A DNA stretch of 64,000 bases, taken from positions 42,149,501-42,213,500 of the forward strand of contig CM045733.1 of the NCBI GenBank assembly GCA_024760905.1, read 5' to 3'. The stretch is from Plotosus lineatus (taxonomy: Eukaryota > Chordata > Actinopteri > Siluriformes > Plotosidae). Positions 26,401 through 38,900 of this stretch are shown piece by piece (within the stretch, counting starts at the first letter, position 1; every line of letters begins with the position of its first letter). The position numbers and the translations under genes were made by a program. Below the pieces are notes generated by a model that saw only the letters and a list, made by a program, of their open reading frames with translations, was not told where the DNA came from and searched no databases.

Positions 26401-29181
26401 CTCTGCTTTTTTGGATGACATTGTCCTTTTGACTTCATTAATCCAGGACTTCCAGCTCTCATTGAAGCGATTCACAGCCGAGTGCAAAGCGGCCGGGATA
26501 AGAATCAGCACCTCCATGTCCAAGGTCATGGTTCTCAGCCAGAAAAATTGTGAAATGCACTCTCTCGGTCTGGAATGCGGTCCTGCAAAAACTGGAGAAG
26601 TTTAAGCATCTCAGTTCATGAGTGAAGGAGGGATAGAGTGGGAGATCGACAAGCAGATCACTGCAGCCTCTGCTGTAAAGTGGAGCTTGTACCAGTCCGT
26701 CATGGTGAAGAGGGAGTTGAGTTGCAAGGCAAAGCTCTCAATTTACTAGTCGATCTATGTTTCAATCCTCACCTGTGGTCGCATGCTTTGGGTAGTGATT
26801 GAAAGAACAAGCAATGAAATGAGCTTCCTTCACCGGGTGGCAGGGCTCTCCCTTAGAGCTGGAGTGAGAAGCTGAGCCATCCTGGAAAGGTTCGGAGTAG
26901 AGCCGCTGCTCTTGTGCGTTGAGAGGAGCCAGTTGAGGTGGTGCCAGCATTTGGTTAGAATGCCTCCTGAATACCTCCCTGGTGTGGTGTTTCGGGAATA
27001 TCAAACCAGGAAGAGACCCTGCAGTGGACCCAGAACATGCTGGAGGAATTGTGTCTCTTGGCTGGTCTGGGAACATCTCGGTGTCCTCCCAGAAAAGCTG
27101 GAAGAAGTGGCTGGGGAGAGGGACATCTGTTCCTCATTGCTTAGGCTGCTGCCCTCACGATCCGACCCCAGATTAAGCGTAGGAAGATGAGAGATTCATA
27201 TTAGAATATTGAACAATAAGAAAAGGCATGTCCTGTAGAAAAGAAAAGACTTTGCAGCATTTTATATGTCAAAATCAACTACATACGATGCAGTTCTGAC
27301 CCTTAATGCTGATTAAAACATTTCATTGTACAAGACCATGAATCTTTCTCGCCAAATAAGAACTGACAACTCACGGACTTGAAATTTGCGCTTTGTATTT
27401 AAAACCTGGTGGCATGGTGGCATAGTGGTTAGCACATCCGCCTCACAGCAAGAAGGCCTGGGTTCGATTCCCGGCCGGGGTGTTTCTGTGTGGAGTTTGC
27501 ATGTTCTCCTCGTGCTTGTGTGGGTTTCCTCCGGGTGCTAAAGTTTCCTCCCACAATCCAAAGACATGCACAGTAGGTTAATTAGTCGTTCTAAATTGCC
27601 CATAGGTTCTCATCGTGCAGAAGGCAATGGCAAACCACTGCACTAATCCTGCCAAGAAAACCTCCATGAAGATAACCAGGGCATTATCCTTCATGGCGGG
27701 TCGCCAATGGTCGTCCTATGACTCAGGCATTAGATAGATAGATAGATTTCAAACATGTGACATCATTTTCAGAAAGCGGATTACATGACAGTTATGCAGC
27801 AGTAAGAGAGTCAAACATGGTGATGCGCAAAATATGAGTATTCAAAACGGAATCTGAAAAGAGCACAACTAGACGTGAACATGACAAGGAATAACAGAAA
27901 AAGAGGATTTATATGCCACTGGCAGACCCAAACAATTCCAAGGTTTGTGTACATGCAGAAGTGCTTTTTTGTGATGTATTCTATTAGTCATGTAAGGGAG
28001 TCTCAGCATTAACCCATCCAAAGTGAACGCTGCTGAACTGTTTGGGTATTTTTATGAATTAAAGTCAGTGGTGCATTTGGAAACTCATCCTGCAAGTTCT
28101 CAAACTTTTGTATTGGTGTAAAATATAGAAATATAATTACAGTTCACTTTCAGCAAAATAACACTTAGTTGTGTTAAATAGTGATGTTTTTCAAAAACAG
28201 TGGGGCTGACGATGCACAGGTATAATTTGCATAGGATTAATCTTTAATCAACATTCTGTCTGTCATTTTGAGAAAAACTACCCACAAGTTCCTCAAGAAA
28301 CTCTCAGTTTCTGTGAGTCATAAATATAGTGTGTAACGTTCTGGAAATCCGAATATCATTGCTAAATTAAATTCACTTCAAAACTGAAAATCTATGGGGG
28401 AGAAACAAAAAATATCTGCAAGCTACGATTTACACAACAGAATCACAAGCTAATTAACACGAATGAAAAAGCTGTAACTTGAATGTAGTGACAGATTAAT
28501 AGTTTTCTGAGTTAAATGAATATAAAGCTGTGTATGACCTAGTTTTTAATCATGGGTTTCCCAACTTCTAAAATTCTTCTAATTTTATGATGGTCTCTAT
28601 ACAGTCTCGTACAAATACAGTTTGTGTCTTTGTACAGTTGAAGCACTTACGTAATTTGAAGTGGGACCAGTCCTGCTTGCTGCCCCTACTGCCCCTGAAA
28701 TTCCGACCTTCCCCAAAACAGTCGTGCCCTTGTCCCCAGGTGCTCCAGGCTTTTCTCCAGTTACTACGCGTGAGTCAATTTTTTCTGGTAGAGCCAGATC
28801 TCCAATACCCAGAGCCTCGTCCTTGTACTTGCGCACATACTGCTGCATTTGTTTGACCTCAGTGGGCGAGAGCTCATGGCAGCGTGCAGGGTCCTGGTCA
28901 TGCTCTGGCAGCTGCTTGGCCATCTGCATCTTGCGATACTCTGCTCCTTGAGTGCCTGCTATGGGCCGTTGCTCTGGTGGCAGCAGCTCCATGTAACGTA
29001 AAGCCTGTAGCAGGAATAAAATCATCAAGGCAGAAAAATGCTTTTCTGTGATTAAGAACTTTTTCATGCAAATAAGAAAGGATAACTGCATCGTTTTATG
29101 CTACTATATAAAATTTTTTTTTGATGATAGATTGCTGAATGGCAACCCAAAAGCCTTTGTTTTCTCTCTTGCTCTTATATG

Positions 29182-29220
<39 letters not shown>

Positions 29221-29785
29221 CACACACACACACACACAGTGGTACCTCACCTTACGAAAGACCCAACAAACGAAAAATCCAGGTTACGAAACGCATTTAC
29301 CTAAAATTTCCGTCTCTGGATACGAAACAAAAATGTGGCATCTCAAAAAATCAAACAATGCGCGAGTTGCTCTCCCATTGGCTATCTCCCGGCATCCCGC
29401 CCCACTGGCCTCCCATTGGTTTGGAGGGAGCTGCATCTCCATAATATTCATGACGCAGCTCCCTCCCATTGGCTATTATGGAGCTGCATCACCGTAATAC
29501 CCATGATGCTTTTCGTGTGCCTTCAACCCATTGTTCATCACGGAGTTCTAACACGCGTAAAGGATAGAGTTACTGTTGTTTCATAACTTTTTCGAGTGTG
29601 CTCATTGCAACTTTATTTTTTGGCTCGGGCTTTTAACCTTGCACAAACATTTGTAAGATTATAACTCTGCTAAGACATGATGCACACACGCATGCACACA
29701 CGCATGTACACACACATGTACACACGCATGTACACACGCATTCACACGCACGCATGCACACGCACACACATGCACACACACACAT

Positions 29786-29820
<35 letters not shown>

Positions 29821-29880
29821 CACACACACACCCGCACACACACACATGCACACACACACACACACACACATGCGCACACA

Positions 29881-29934
<54 letters not shown>

Positions 29935-32900
29935 CGCACACACACACACATGCGCACACACACACACACATGCGCACACACACACGCTCGTGTGATTCCC
30001 GGTGAAAGTGATTCCCGGTGCGAGTGAAAAGAAGAAGTGGGCCGTGGCATGCGGTCGAGTGATATCGCAAAGGAATTTGGCCAAACCCGTCTATCATCGG
30101 TACGATATTGAAGCAGAAGGAGGTCTTAAAAGGTATGCATTTATAATTTTTAAAGGGTTTAGGGGATAGTATTGGGGGCCTTGGAACGAATCAGGCCTTT
30201 TACGTGTAAAATGCAGCTCAACTTGTGAAAGAAATCAGGTTACGAAACCACTTCTGGAACGGATTAATTTCATAAGGTGAACTACCACAATATGTTCGTA
30301 AGTTGGGGAGCGTCTGTATATACACACATAAACCAGACTCCAAAAAAGTTGGCACACTATACAAATTGTGAATAAAAACTGAATGCAATGTGGAAGTGCC
30401 AAATTTCAGTATTTTATTCCAGATAGAACATAGATGACAGAAAAAAAGTTTAAACTGTGAAAATGTATCATTTTAAGAGAAAAATATGTTGATTTTAAAT
30501 TTCATGGTGTCAACAAATCTCAAAAAAGTTCGGACAAGGGCATTTTCACCATTGTGAGGCATCCCCTGTTCTTCTTACAACAGTCTGTAAATGTCTGGGG
30601 ACTGAGGAGACAAGTTTCTCAAGTTTAGAAATAGGAACGCTGTCCCATTCTTGTCGAATACAGGCCTCTAACTGTTCAACTGCTTCGGGCCTTCTTTGTT
30701 GTACCTTCCTCTTTATGATGCGCCAAATGTTCTCGACAGGTGAAAGAGCTGGACTGCAGGCTGTTCAATACCCAGATCCTTTTCCTACACAGCCATAATG
30801 TTGTAATTAATGCTGCATGTGGTCTGGCATCATCATGTTGAAAAATGCAAGGTCTTCTCTGAAAGAGATGACTGGAAGGGAGCATATGTTGTTCTAGAAC
30901 CTGAATATACCTTTCTGCATTGACGGTGCCTTTCCAGATGTGCAAGCTGCCCATGCCACACGCACTCATGCAACCCCATACCATCACAGATGCAGGCTTC
31001 TGAATTGAGCACTGATAACAACTTGGGTTGTCTTTGTCCTCTTTAGTCTGGATGACATGGCATCCCAGTTTAACAAAGAACTTTGAATCGTGATTCGTCT
31101 GACCACGGAACAGTTTTCCACTTTCTCAGACTCCATGTTAAAGGACCGTGGCTCAGAGAAAAACGCCTGCGCGTCTGTATCCTGTTTAGAAATTGCTTTT
31201 TCTTTGTACTGTAGAGTTTCAGCTGGCAATGGCAGATGGCACAGTTGACTGTGTTCATCGACAATGGTTTCTGGAAGTAATGCTGAGCCCATTCTGCGAT
31301 ATCCCTTACAGTAGCATTCCTGTTTGTGGTGCAGTGCCATTTTTTATGGGTCCGAAGATCACGGGAATCTAGTATGATTTTTCCGCCTTGACCCTTACGC
31401 ACAGAGATTGTTCCAGATTCTCTGAATCTTTGGATGATGTCATGTACTGGAGATGATGATAACTTCAAACTCTATGCAATTTCTCGCTGGGAAACACATT
31501 TCTGACATTGCTCTACTATCTTTCTGTGCAACATTGGGGAAAATGGTGATCCTCTAGCCATCTTCGCTTCTGAGAAGCCCTTTTTATACTCAGGCATGTT
31601 GCCCATGGACCTCATTGGTCTTCCAGCTGTTCGTTATAAGTGCAATGGACTTTTCTAGTCACACTTTTTCTTTCATTGTTACCAGTCCGAACTTTGAGAT
31701 TTGTTGACACCATGAAATTTAAAATGAGCATATATTTTTCTTAAAATTATAGATTTCTCGGTTTAAACTTTTGACCTGTCATCTATCATTTTGGAATCCG
31801 GTTTGTGTGCGTGTGTGCATACTGTATATATACACAGGGTATTCATTATGTTTTAGAGTCTGTCTTCCTTTCGGCTTTTTCCCTTTTTTACTTGGGAGTC
31901 GCCACAGCGAATCATCTGATTCGCATGTTTGATTTGGCAGAGGTTTTTACGTCGGATGCCCTTCCTGTCACAACCCTTTTAGCAAGGGACAGAAACACGC
32001 TGACGACTTTGCAGCCTACTCTTTACGAAAGTCAGCAATGGTTCTTTTACATGCCTCTCACCATAGACAGTGAGAGACATGGCCCGCCTTTGATGTTTTA
32101 GAGTAGAAGGAGGATATTGATAAGTAGGGGGTGTAAATTGTTTGAGGCAAGCAATGGGATGGGGGTGTCCCCTACCGCAGGGGGGTCCGGGCCACCCCCA
32201 GAAAAAATTTTAAAATTCATGTGCTCTGTGGTGCAATCTGGGCCCATATTTATGAGAAAATCAGACAAGCTAGAAGCAAATAAAACTAAAAATTATAAAA
32301 AATAGTATTTGTTACAAGAATAGTCGACTCACTTCTTAAAGGAAAATACATAAAACTTCTTATTTGAAAACTCTAACAGTTACCTTACTAATATAGAACA
32401 TTTGTGAATCAAACTGCTACCCTAATCTGTCAAAACTGTTTATGTAATACCATTTTAGGATTAATAAGATTAGGCTATTAGAATAAAATAGGCTAGTTTA
32501 TTTGGGGGTTAGTTTTCACCATTATCGCTCAGTGCAATCAAGAAATAATTTGTGTTCGGACATGACATAAAACTTTCCACTATTTCGGAAATATCCGTAT
32601 CTCATGAAATAGCTAATCATCGGTCTTGAGTCGCTTTCACAACGTATTTAATGTTGATTGTTTAGATGTACAGACGCTCCCCAACTTAAGTTCATCCGTT
32701 TAATGTTTTTTCAATTTTACGGGCTTTGAAAAATATCAGTTATATAGTGTTACCCTTGTGTTAAGACATCATCTCTGCGTTTACACTGTTTTGCGGACTT
32801 TTGCAACCCTAAGCAAATATGGTTGGTCAGAAGTGTAAACCTACTAGCATGGGTGCAAGTCTCATACACAGAGATGAATTAACTATCTGCTCAGATTGGC

Positions 32901-35900
32901 ACAATCTTTATATGTATTATCTTTTAGCAGAATCCTAAGAGTGTATACTTATTTTTATATTAATATTCATTAGGATTTGTACTTGTTCTTTGTATGCATC
33001 TTTTGAATAAAGTTTACTTACTTACACAAAAGAAAGAGCTCTCCGCTTTGCTGGGATTCACATCAGTGCAGGCTGTGTTCTAAATGAGTTCAGCAGCACC
33101 ATTGTGCACTTGAAAGACCGGAAGTCCGTATAACCCACAGCAAGTACACTACTTTCGCAAGTACACTACTTTTGGTATTGAGCGCTTCACATATTGTAAG
33201 CGTTGATTGACTGTTTTAAGCTTCATGTAAAGTGACTCGGTATAAATTTGAAATTAATGTTATTTGAAATTAATGTTGATATTGTTTAATATATTTGATA
33301 TTATTTTACAATGTTATGTTTATAATAATTGATTTAGGGGTGTTTTATGAGATACTGTAGTGGTATTTATGGATGTATAGTACAGTATGAGCATCATACG
33401 TCACACATCATACGTCATATGTCACTGTAACAACTTACGTTCGGCCGTCCGGAACCAATTAAAAACGTAAGTTGGGGAGCGTCTGTACTTCGCTTCGGAG
33501 CCATGATTGTCGGTACGACTCACATCAGTTTGGACTATATTTTACCATGGTTTGTACGATCTGTCACGATCTAATTCTAAACGGGAGCACAGGCAAATGG
33601 CGGCACATATATAAAAAGCGCCGCGCTTTTGAATGAGGTAGCATAGTGCATCATGGGATAAATATAAAATAAATATAAAATCTCTCTTTACATTTACACA
33701 TTCCTTAGGAAATTGGGATGAGCCCTTATACAACATCACTAGAGGAGAAAAAGTAAAATATCTTGCTCACAGCCCCAATAAAGGCAGCTTGACAGCGTTG
33801 AACCTATGAACTTTTGATTCACTAAAATAGTTCCAAAACAAGCTATGGGGTTAGCTGCTTGTCCAGGGTACCAGCTTGCTGCCAACCAAAAGGTCTTCCA
33901 TTTCAAAATGACATAAATCCAAAATATTGAAAGCATGGAATAAAACCAAAGTTATGCTGGAATCCTTACCAATTTCTGGTCAACCCCTGGAGGAGCCCAC
34001 TCATAGGTGATAGCTTTGACCACATCTGTTTTGGCTGTGACAGCACCAGGACTGATGGCAATGGCAGCAGCAATGGGGGTACCAAAAGGGAGACCACGGC
34101 CTGCAGTAGAGGAGTAACCTGGAACAGATGGGATACCTTGTCCTGCAGAAGACAGAGTGCCCTTGACAGGGACAGAGGCCGCGCCGTGGCCCGGGACAGT
34201 GGCCGCGCCGTGGCCCGGGACAGAGGCCGCGCCGTGGCCCGGGACAGTGGCCGCGCCGTGGCCCGGGACAGTGGCCGCGCCGTGGCCCGGGACAGTGGCC
34301 GCGCCGTGGCCCGGCACAGAGGCCGCGCCGTGGCCCGGCACAGAGGCCGCGCCGTGGCCCGGCACAGAGGCCGCGCCGTGGCCCGGCACAGAGGCCGCGC
34401 CGTGGCCCGGGACAGTGGCCGCGCCGTGGCCCGGCACAGAGACCGCGCCGTGGCCCGGGACATTGGCCGCGCCGTGGCCCGGGACAGAAGACACTGCACC
34501 CACAGCACCAATCACTGGAACAGATACCGCACTTCCAATAGCAGGTGTGCTGATAGTTATGGTGAGTTGGTTCCCTTGGTAGGAAGGCACTCCATCTCTC
34601 TTCAGCTTGGCTATGAGGCCCGTGTACTTCGTGTCTTCGAAAAGCTTCCCCACCTTCAAGTTCTCTTCTGTCTGCAATTGCACGTCATGATTTTCTATCC
34701 CACACTTGCAGTTACGACAGATCTTTCTGTTAAAATGATGAATTGGGATGATTAATTTTTACATTAGAAACCAAATTGTAAACAACATTTGACCAGTTAC
34801 ACTGACTACACTGTCAATCTGAATACACTCCACTACTAAAAAAATACAAGCAGCAAAACCTGAGCCACAAGTTTTGGAATAACATTACAGCATTGTTATG
34901 GTTGTGCGTCCCGGGCATGTAATAACACAAACACAACTTAGACATCAAGCACATCTCAGTGTGTCTCATTACATTTATAATAGCTGGGTTTACAGAGATC
35001 GACACATAGAAGTGCTTTGTTTTCAAAAACAAATCCATGTACAAGTTTGGAGCCAGATACAAACCTCCAGAAGTGAAGTTCAAAGCCCTCACATTTGTCC
35101 TTGCATTTCAGACACGCTGCTCCGGCTCCAAGCTCATGGCCCAGGGTCATCTGCCAACACAGTCACTTTTTGTGAGACATCAATTGGTTTTTCCAACACT
35201 TTCAATCCTTGAAAAACAGTTTTTGTTTGTGTTTGGGACAAATCTAGTAAAATTTAGGACAGTAAGCCAATGAAAACCACGAAGGCTCTCTAAAAAAGCC
35301 ATTGGAGCTACATTGTAGCACTTTGGAATACAGTGAGTTGTTGACTTACGACCTATGCGAGTTACATCTGATCGACTTTACGACCGCAAAAGTGGTGAAG
35401 CATGATTCATGGCAGTGCAGTGCGAGTGTTGCGTATGACAGTTGTTTGCGCTGCCGGCAGCGCCAGCATCTTATAAGGCCAAGCAGGAGATGATGCAGCT
35501 TCACTTTCTAACTGCTCAGAGCAAATCTATTCATCTACTTTCAATGCCACGTCACTGTGGCGAGAGCGGAGAGCCAATCCTTTCTGTGTGGGCAGGTCCG
35601 ATACCTTGAAATTCTAATTTTATTGGACTCACACGCTGCAGTGTTTATGTGACAGGAAGCACGTCCCAAGTTTTGCCAATCAGCTCGTCTGTGGGTTGAA
35701 GTTTTTCCATGTCTGTCCATTTGTGTTTGCTTGCCAGCTGTGCATGACTTCGTGGAAATGAGCCGATCAAAACGAGGGAAATTTCTCTCTTTACTCAAAC
35801 AACATGCACAGTCTGTGGCTGTTGTTATAATCCAATAAAATTGGGAGTTTGAAGCTGTCGGACCCGCCCACACAGTGGCGTACAGAAAGGATTGCCTCTC

Positions 35901-38900
35901 CACTGCGTGTTACAGTAATGTGTAATTGAAAATAGATGTATAGATTTAAATGCGTGAGATTTATTCATCCGTTTTTGTTTGGCGTGAGTGTATTTGGATG
36001 GAAAGTTGACATACGACCAGATCGATTTACGACCGGTCTGTCGGAACCAAAAGCAGTCGGAAGTCGACGACTCACTGTATTTAAACCTGATTGGTCAAGA
36101 GGTTCTGGTTACAAAGATTTATTCTAAAATGTGTACAATTGTTGATATAGTTATGGTGGGAGTTTTGTTGTTGTCGTTTTGAAGGAAGGAGTCTCCAGGG
36201 TCGGGGAAAACCTGAAAAACTTTTTTTCAAGATCTCCAAGACAAAGGAATTTAGCATCTGCTGGTTTCTCAGAAAAATTACAGACTCACAGAGCAAAGGA
36301 TCTACCCAGACTTCCATGAGTCCATGTGCAATGCAATGCAATGTACTTACCTGAGTGATGATATTCTGTAGCTGACTATTAAAGTGTACTATGATGTGGT
36401 CAGTGCTAATGAAAAGATTAAGAGGCTGGTGAGGAAAAGACTGTTCGCAGCTGCTAATAAGCAGGATGGACAGTCAATGAAAGTAAAATTAATTATAAAT
36501 GGACAGAAATCGAGATCACAGCCTCAAGAAGGCCTTTTATTCAGGTCTGTGCCCAAGGATGGACTACAGAAAACTCATTCATTAATAAAACATAAATGTT
36601 TGATTTCCTATATATTAACTACAGATCAGTTATTTTGATGAATAAGCATCCATACCTCTTGTCACAACTTGAACTATTTCTAGTCGTGCCCATCCCTGTA
36701 CTCAGGCACTTCATCTACATACTTATGTCATGATCTCATGTTCTGCTCTCATGCTGTTTGATATTTCAGTCATTTTCACATTTCTGCTGTCAAACCGCCA
36801 TTTTTTTAAATTACTCCCACTGAAGGCAGATCACTGACCACTAGCATACCAAGCCATCCAACACAATCATGCCTATATAAGTACAAGGATTTGAAGATGT
36901 GCCTGGAAAGCCTGGAGGGCTCAAACTACCTCTCACTGCTTTCTGAAAAACGTGTTTCATTTACTTAAAAAACATCAAGGAACCCAAAATCTGAAATGAA
37001 TTAAGCAAACACCTTTATGAAGACCAGACTAATAATTGAAAGTTATACACCGAACCCTGGAAGCCTCATTTATCACATATGAAATGAACAGTAGTCTAGA
37101 AAAATATTTATTTTCTTAATAAAATTACATTTGTGCAACTGTATAATTTCATAACAAACATACAAACATACAAAGTTTACCTAATTTGCATAAATCTTGC
37201 ATGAACTTTATGGACTAAAAAACCTTTACACACAAAAGTTCATACACATTTACAAATCAATCTAAAAAAATACACTTTACCCTAACCTTCAGTGCTCATG
37301 CATACTCACACCAAGGAACAAATGTGTTAACCATTGCACATTACAGTAGCACCCCTCTCTGCTCCTTTTGCTGACTAAATAGAATCTTTGTAAGCTTTCA
37401 GAAATATGATATGACTACACTACTGTCTGCAAATTGACACATGCTCACCTGTGCTGTCCACAAATGCACTGGCCTGTGGAATTACACGTCAGCCGATTTT
37501 TCTAAATTAATTCTTACTGTATTTCCTGGACTATACGTCGCATTTGCTAAAAATGCATAGTAAAGAAGAAAAATACACATATAAGTCGCACTGGACTATA
37601 AGTCGCAAACTCATGGAAACTGTCTACCTTGGCCTGGAAATCTGCTGGCAGTTTTTGTGACGTTGTGGTCCTCGATCTGATATAGAGATAGGGTTGCGTT
37701 ACATGAAGCGGTAACATGAAGAACGTCCTCATGCAGTCATTTATATTCATCTCCTTGACAACTACCTGGATGTGGAGACGCAACCGCACTGTTGACACGC
37801 CTCTCCTTGAGGCACATTACTCAAACCACCATGTGCAAGCTCGTTCTTCTTGCTGTGGCCACCTAGCATTTAGTCTGCGATTAGCTCTTTTTTTGTTTTC
37901 TTCATTGCAGTAATAATAATCTCTACTTTTATGCCCTTTTGTTGCCTTCTTGTGGTTGTGAGTGCAAAAATTTCTTTCTCCCTTTCGGCTTTTTCCCCTT
38001 TCTCGGGAGTTGCCACAGTGAATCATCCGATTTGCACATTTTGATTTGGCACAGGTTTTACGTCAGATTGGCTCTCCGTGGCACACCACAGTGACAAGTG
38101 GCGTTGAAAATAGATGTATAGATTAAAATGGGTGAGATTTATTTATCGGTTTTCGTTTTATTTGATGACTTTTTTCTGTATTTTTATTTAAAGGACAGCG
38201 AAATTATGTTTTAGTTATTCTGTTAATAAAGGCCACCTGATTTACCCGAGAGCCAGATGCAGTTATCAAAAGAGTCACATCTGGCTCGCGAGCCAGATGC
38301 AGTTATCAAAAGAGTCACATCTGGCTCGCGAACCAGATGCAGTTATCAAAAGAGTCACATCTAGCTCGCGAGCCATAGGTTCCTGACCCCTGCCATAGAC
38401 TTTACACAGAAAAATTCCTTCTTCTTTTTCTTTCGGCTTTTTCCCGTTCTTGGGAGTCGCCACAGCGAATCAACTGATTCGCACATTTTGATTTGGCATA
38501 GGTTTTACGTCGGATGCCCTTCCTGTCACAACCCTTTAGCAAGGGACAGAAACATGCTGACGGCTTTTCAGCCTACCGTTTACGAAAGTCAGCAATGGTT
38601 CTTTTACATGCCTCTCACCATAGACAGTGAGAGTCATGGCCCACCTTTGATAACCCAGTTAGCTGCACTGGGGGGGGCAGTGACAACCCTGTGGGGATTC
38701 AAACCCCCAACCTTAGGATCAGCGATCCTGCACCCTAGCCACGAAACCACCACTGCCCCAGTGTAAAAGTAAACATGTGAAATTATGTTTGTTATTATTG
38801 TGATGAACAGAATTATATAATAATAATTTCACTACCTGGATGTGGAGATGCAACTGCACTGTTGACAAGACTCTCCCTGCAGCACGTTGCTCAAGCACCC

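Noticed and set aside
29633..30097. Cys/Val-rich and His/Thr-rich open frames
   Set aside because: Pure products of the (CA)n microsatellite.
34138..34755. Long open frames on the plus strand and in other minus frames over the testin repeat
   Set aside because: They are shadows of the 24-bp GC-rich repeat; the frame with testin homology and valid splice sites is the minus frame described.
34956..35150. tes starting at the exon 2 ATG
   Set aside because: Exon 1 (MEIEKEVKK) with a consensus donor matches the vertebrate N-terminus; the exon 2 ATG is an internal Met, possible only as an alternative start.
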